10,150 bases of DNA, taken from contig CAYUBS010000106.1 in NCBI GenBank assembly GCA_964443145.1, forward strand, positions 1 through 10,150, in the 5' to 3' direction. Position numbers and translations under genes: made by a program. A model generated the notes under the pieces. The model did no database searches. It was not told the DNA's origin and saw nothing but the letters and a program-made list of their open reading frames with translations. How positions within the stretch are numbered: the first letter of the stretch is position 1; each line of letters opens with the position of its first letter. Positions 6,162 through 10,150 of this stretch are shown piece by piece. The DNA comes from JAHEFT01 sp964443145 (GTDB taxonomy: Bacteria > Pseudomonadota > Gammaproteobacteria > Xanthomonadales > SZUA-36).

Positions 6162-9100
6162 TTGACCCTCACTAAGATCTCACTGTCGAATCCGGTTGCT
6201 GTCGTTGTAGCGTGCATTCTCATTGCCATATTCGGCGTATTGAGCCTGACACGCCTGCCCATCCAGATGACACCTGATATTTCGCGCCCGGAAATTTCAA
6301 TCACTACCCCCTGGCGTGCATCTGCGCCCAACGAGATCGAGTCAGAAATCATCGAGCCTCAGGAAGACGTGCTGCGCAGCATTCCGGGACTGCTGAAGAT
6401 GCAGGCTTCCGCGAATTACGGCTGGGGATCGATCAATCTGCAGTTTGTCATTGGCACGGACATGAACCGTGCACTGATCGAAGTGATGAACCGTCTGAAC
6501 CAGGTGCCGCGCTATCCGGTGGATGCCGAGGAACCGGTGATCAAACTGGGGGGTGATGATTTCGACAAGATCATAGCCTGGTGGGCGGTCACGCCAAAAC
6601 CGGGGAATAGCCGGCCGATCGAGAGCTACCAGGATTTTCTCGACGATACAGTCATTACGCGCCTGGAGCGAGTGCCGGGTGTGGCGCAGGTGGGATCATT
6701 CGGTGGCAGGAAGCATGAGATCAGGATTACCTTCGATCCATTCAAAGCCGCCAACATCGGCCTGGATCTTACCGGGATATCGTCCCAGCTCGGCAGCAAT
6801 ACAGATGTTTCCGGCGGGCTGAACGAGGTAGGGCGGCGTGAATATACTCTTCGCTTCAGTGGCAAATACGAAATCAGCTCGTTGGGTGACCTGGTGCTGG
6901 AATGGCGCGATGGCAAGCCGATTCTGTTGCGTGATGTAGCACGGGTAGAAAAGGTCATGGTGGACGCCACCAACGTATTGCATCAGAACGGCGGGCCATC
7001 GATCGCGATCAACGTGATACCCGAGTCCGGGGTGAATGTTTACGAAGTAATGGCCAACCTGAAAGAGACGGTGGCTGACCTGGCAGCCAACGAGCTTGAA
7101 CGGGCTGGTCTGAGTATTGAGCAGGATGCGGATGACACGGTTTACATTTCGGCATCAGTGGGCATGGTGCGAAATAACCTGCTGCTCGGAATCTCGCTCG
7201 CAATCGCGGTTCTGTGGTGGTTTCTGAGAAAATTCCGCGCCACGCTGATTGTCGCGCTGTCCATTCCGCTGTGCCTGCTGATGGCATTCATGGTGCTGGA
7301 TTACGCGGGACGCACACTGAACATTATTTCTCTGGCGGGGTTGGCTTTTGCGACCGGCATGGTGCTCGATGCAGCGATCGTGGTGCTGGAGAATATTTTC
7401 CGCCAACGTGAAGCAGGCATTCTTGGCAACGAGGCCTCAATGAAAGGTGTGACCCAGGTGTGGGGAGCCCTGTTGGCATCGACTGCGACCACGGTGGCGA
7501 TTTTCATGCCGGTGATTTTCCTGCAGAACGAGGCCGGGCAATTGTTCAGTGATCTGGCCGTGACGATCTCAGCCGCCGTAGTGGCCTCCCTGTTGGTGGC
7601 GGTGACCGTGTTGCCGACGGCCGCAGCCAACTGGATCAAGGGTGAAGCCATTGACGATCACCACCGTAACTGGTGGCGCTGGGCGACCAGCCATATCATG
7701 AGTTGGACGGAAACTCCGCGAAAACGCTGGGCCTGGGTAGGCACTCTCACGGTCACGCCGATATTCATCGTTCTGTTGCTGTTGCCACCTGCTGATTACC
7801 TACCGGAGGGTAAAAAGAACTTCATCATGGGGTTCATGGTTACCGCGCCGGGAATGGGCGTACAAACGGCGAGTGATGAACTGGTCGAGGTGATTAATGG
7901 ACGACTCGCTCCCTATCTTTCCGGCGAGAAACAGCCTCACCTGAGAAACTACTTCCTCGGCAGTTCGAAGGGGTGGGGCACGTTTGTTGGTGGTGAAACC
8001 GTCCATGACGAAGACGTGGATGAAATGATCGCTGTTTTTAACCAGGAAATTATGACCGGCTTTCCTGATACGTTCGGTTTCGCGGGCCGTGACCCGATTT
8101 TCGGGGGATCGCGCGGCGGCAGGAAAATTGCCATCGATATGTCCGCGAGCTCTTTCGAGTCTTTGCTGGATGCAGGCAAGGCTGGTTTCTTCGCGGTGAC
8201 TGAAGCGATGCCAGGCGCCAACATATTGCCGATACCGGGTCTGGAACTGGCGGAACCCGAGATCAGGCTGATTCCCAACGACCGAAAAATAGCAGAGGTC
8301 GGCTGGAACCGGTCACGTATGGCTACTGTGGTCAGGGCTATGGGCGACGGTGCGTTCCTGGGTGAATATTTCGATGGCACCCGGCGATACTACGTCGTGA
8401 TGAGGGCAGAAGGCTGGAACACGCCTGAAGAGCTGGCTGCGCTGCCGGTCGCCACGGCCAATGGTACGATCCAGACGATCGGAGAATTAACCCGGGTGAC
8501 CCGTACAGCAGGGCCGTCCAAAATCAGGCGTATCGATCGCAAAAGGACGCTGACCCTGGACGTGACCCCGCCTCCGGATATGGCCATGGAAGAGGCCCTG
8601 GACATCATCAAGGCGGAGGTTGCGCCGGTAATCCTGGCGGGTATGCCGGAAGATGGTACGGTCAAATACCGTGGCACAGCGGAAGCGCTCGATGAAGCGC
8701 TGACCAGCATGTTGGGTAGTTTTATACTGGCGGTGGTGATTCTGTATCTGCTGATTTCGGCTTTGTTCCGTTCATTCCGCGATTCTCTTCTGGTGATCCT
8801 GACCATCCCGATGGCCACCGTGGGCGGGATACTGGCGCTTCGCCTGGTCGACCTGGCGTTGTTCGCTTCCGGCGGACAGCAAATGGATTTGCTGACCATG
8901 ATCGGTTTTGTCATCCTGCTGGGCCTGGTGGTTAACAACGCCATCCTGTTGGTCTATCGGGCTCGTGACGCAGAGCGGGAGGGTATGAGCCGTCGGGACT
9001 CTGTAGAAAGTGCAGTTCGCTTGCGCTTGCGGCCGATACTGATGAGTACGACAACGAGTATTTTCGGTATGCTGCCGTTGATGCTGATGCCCGGAGCAGG

Positions 9101-9245
9101 AACCGAGTTGTACCGTGGAATGGCCGCGGTCATCGTGGGCGGAATGCTAGTGAGCACGCTGTTTACATTAATTCTGCTCCCCAGCCTGTTGAGAATGCAC
9201 GAAGAACACTTTCCGGCGGCCAACCTGCTGCCCGAGGCGACCTGA
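6162..9245 (+). CDS. RND efflux transporter, inner-membrane pump subunit (HAE1-like)
   Basis: RND pumps use the proton gradient to drive substrates from membrane or periplasm into an outer-membrane channel. The 1027-residue length and two-fold architecture match the family: TM1 at about 11-30, a porter domain to about 335, a bundle of TMs to about 490, TM7 at about 525-542, a second porter domain to about 850, and five final TMs to about 1010. Family motifs include RLPIQMTPDI (31-40), GMVLDAAIVVLEN (399-411), LPEGKKNF (547-554), GLVVNNAILLV (921-931) and RLRPIL (955-960). In the proton relay Asp403 is kept, but the places of AcrB Asp408 and Lys940 are Ala404 and Asn925. The TTG start is forced, because a TAA at 6144-6146 in the same frame precedes it and no ATG or GTG lies between; TLTKISLSNPVAVVV is a typical RND N-terminus. 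The ribosome binding site is poor. The adaptor gene follows after 3 bases. Substrate cannot be read from the sequence. Confidence 0.95.
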   Translation: MTLTKISLSNPVAVVVACILIAIFGVLSLTRLPIQMTPDISRPEISITTPWRASAPNEIESEIIEPQEDVLRSIPGLLKMQASANYGWGSINLQFVIGTDMNRALIEVMNRLNQVPRYPVDAEEPVIKLGGDDFDKIIAWWAVTPKPGNSRPIESYQDFLDDTVITRLERVPGVAQVGSFGGRKHEIRITFDPFKAANIGLDLTGISSQLGSNTDVSGGLNEVGRREYTLRFSGKYEISSLGDLVLEWRDGKPILLRDVARVEKVMVDATNVLHQNGGPSIAINVIPESGVNVYEVMANLKETVADLAANELERAGLSIEQDADDTVYISASVGMVRNNLLLGISLAIAVLWWFLRKFRATLIVALSIPLCLLMAFMVLDYAGRTLNIISLAGLAFATGMVLDAAIVVLENIFRQREAGILGNEASMKGVTQVWGALLASTATTVAIFMPVIFLQNEAGQLFSDLAVTISAAVVASLLVAVTVLPTAAANWIKGEAIDDHHRNWWRWATSHIMSWTETPRKRWAWVGTLTVTPIFIVLLLLPPADYLPEGKKNFIMGFMVTAPGMGVQTASDELVEVINGRLAPYLSGEKQPHLRNYFLGSSKGWGTFVGGETVHDEDVDEMIAVFNQEIMTGFPDTFGFAGRDPIFGGSRGGRKIAIDMSASSFESLLDAGKAGFFAVTEAMPGANILPIPGLELAEPEIRLIPNDRKIAEVGWNRSRMATVVRAMGDGAFLGEYFDGTRRYYVVMRAEGWNTPEELAALPVATANGTIQTIGELTRVTRTAGPSKIRRIDRKRTLTLDVTPPPDMAMEEALDIIKAEVAPVILAGMPEDGTVKYRGTAEALDEALTSMLGSFILAVVILYLLISALFRSFRDSLLVILTIPMATVGGILALRLVDLALFASGGQQMDLLTMIGFVILLGLVVNNAILLVYRARDAEREGMSRRDSVESAVRLRLRPILMSTTTSIFGMLPLMLMPGAGTELYRGMAAVIVGGMLVSTLFTLILLPSLLRMHEEHFPAANLLPEAT

Positions 9246-9248
9246 CCG

Positions 9249-10150
9249 ATGAAGTTATTTCCAAATAGAGGGGCAGGTCTGGCCCTGCTGATAAGTCTCT
9301 TCCCGGCACTGTGCTATGCGCAGATGGGTGGGCCGGCCCTGGTCAAGGTGGCCGAAGCTGCGGTTAGGGATATCGCCCCGGTTACGATGGTTCCGGGAAC
9401 CGTTGTCAGCCGCAACGATGCCCGTCTTTCGGCCGAGGTTCCCGGGCGCCTGATAATCGTGGCCGATGTTGGGACCCCGGTCAGCAAGGGTGAGCCGGTA
9501 GCTGAGATCGAGGATACGACCCTACGCTTACAGAACACCGAATTACAGGCACAGGTTACGCGCGAGGAAGCCCGGCTTGTTTTCCTTGAAAACGAGGAAA
9601 AACGGTTTACCCGGCTGGCAGATTCCAACCTGGCAGCGGCGACCAAGCTGGACGAGACCCGGTCAGATCGGGACGTGGCCCGGGGTGATCTGGCGGTGGC
9701 CCGTGCCCGGCTGGAGCAGAACATGGATTTGCTGGCCAGAACACGGGTGCTGGCACCGTTCGACGGGATCGTGGTGGAGCGGCTGATGACACCCGGTGAG
9801 CGTGTAGAAGAAGGTAGCAATGTTGTTCGCCTGGTAGATCAGGAGCACCTGGAGATCATCGCGCGCGCACCCCTGGAATACTATCGCTTTGTTGAACGCG
9901 GGCAGTCACTGGATGTCCGCGTGGGTGCGCTGCAGGCCAATAGCGTGGTCCGCACCGTGGTCGCGGTAGGCGACGAGAATACGCACCAGTTCGAATTGCG
10001 CCTGGACCTGGTGGAAAGTATCTTCCCGGTTGGTCAAACGGTGCGGGTTTCCGTACCAACCTTCGATTCCAGAAGCGTGTTGACGGTTCCCAGAGACGCA
10101 CTGGTTTTGCGCCCGGAAGGGCAGAGTGTTTTCGTGATCGATGAACAAAA
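9249..10150 (+). CDS. RND periplasmic adaptor (membrane fusion protein), 3' end cut by window
   Basis: This adaptor bridges the RND pump to an outer-membrane channel. The frame is open from the ATG at 9249 to the window edge (300 codons visible), so the C-terminus is missing. Residues 1-24 are a Sec signal peptide with likely cleavage after CYA (MKLFP, then a hydrophobic core LALLISLFPAL). The two halves of the lipoyl/barrel-sandwich domain are at about 58-92 (SAEVPGRL, GTPVSKGEPVAEIED) and 166-197 (RVLAPFDGIVVERLM, GERVEEGSNVVRLVD). They flank a helical hairpin of about 70 residues rich in Glu, Arg and Ala. A beta-barrel domain follows from about 200 (LEIIARAPLEYYRFV, then FPVGQTVRVSVP). A GAGG at 9234-9237, inside the RND gene, serves as ribosome binding site 11 bases upstream. 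With only 3 bases after the RND stop, the two genes are surely one operon and may be translationally coupled. Confidence 0.93.
   Translation, partial: MKLFPNRGAGLALLISLFPALCYAQMGGPALVKVAEAAVRDIAPVTMVPGTVVSRNDARLSAEVPGRLIIVADVGTPVSKGEPVAEIEDTTLRLQNTELQAQVTREEARLVFLENEEKRFTRLADSNLAAATKLDETRSDRDVARGDLAVARARLEQNMDLLARTRVLAPFDGIVVERLMTPGERVEEGSNVVRLVDQEHLEIIARAPLEYYRFVERGQSLDVRVGALQANSVVRTVVAVGDENTHQFELRLDLVESIFPVGQTVRVSVPTFDSRSVLTVPRDALVLRPEGQSVFVIDEQ

Noticed and set aside
9300..9325. Cys22 of the adaptor as a lipoprotein lipidation site
   Set aside because: The residues before it are Pro-Ala-Leu, with Leu in the -1 place where a lipobox needs Gly, Ala or Ser. A normal signal peptidase I site after CYA fits better.
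9314..9820. Open frame of 168 codons antisense to the adaptor gene
   Set aside because: Its product is a low-complexity Ser/Arg/Ala-rich string typical of antisense frames in GC-rich genes; the plus-strand adaptor has clear domains over the same bases.

Overview
The window looks like chromosomal DNA of a free-living, probably marine or environmental gammaproteobacterium. The evidence is a GlnRS of the E. coli type, a LemA/M48-protease pair, an RND efflux system with a periplasmic adaptor, moderately high GC, and compact gene spacing. Genus and species cannot be fixed from the sequence. I see no tRNA, rRNA, insertion sequence, CRISPR array or phage gene, and base composition shows no obvious break. 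It reads as core and housekeeping sequence plus envelope functions, not as a genomic island.

Layout. Positions 1-132 are non-coding leader with a strong 10-bp hairpin at the left edge, probably the end of the previous transcription unit. glnS (133-1830, +) follows, with a small terminator-like hairpin behind it. A short intergenic region carries an extended -10 element for a two-gene unit: lemA-like (1939-2520, +) and a membrane M48 metalloprotease (2541-4475, +). The protease starts with TTG and has a long C-terminal region with two TerB-like acidic motifs. It converges on, and overlaps by 35 bp, a GMC-family FAD oxidoreductase on the minus strand (4441-6003). The GMC gene is divergent from an RND transporter (6162-9245, +, TTG start). 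The region between them holds overlapping back-to-back promoters and a small palindrome. Three bases after the RND gene begins its periplasmic adaptor subunit (9249 to the right edge, incomplete).

How the genes work together. LemA and the M48 protease probably form a membrane-associated pair acting in envelope protein turnover. The RND pump and adaptor form an inner-membrane and periplasmic export complex; the outer-membrane channel is not in the window. The GMC enzyme oxidises an alcohol of unknown identity, and its shared control region with the pump suggests, but does not prove, linked or mutually exclusive expression. glnS is independent housekeeping.

Most notable points: the RND protein keeps only one of the three charged residues of the AcrB-type proton relay (Asp403, with Ala404 and Asn925 in the other two places); the protease has a repeated DGRhDxxE motif in its tail; the GMC and RND promoters overlap; and two envelope genes use TTG starts with weak ribosome binding sites. 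I found no clear previously undescribed multi-gene system.
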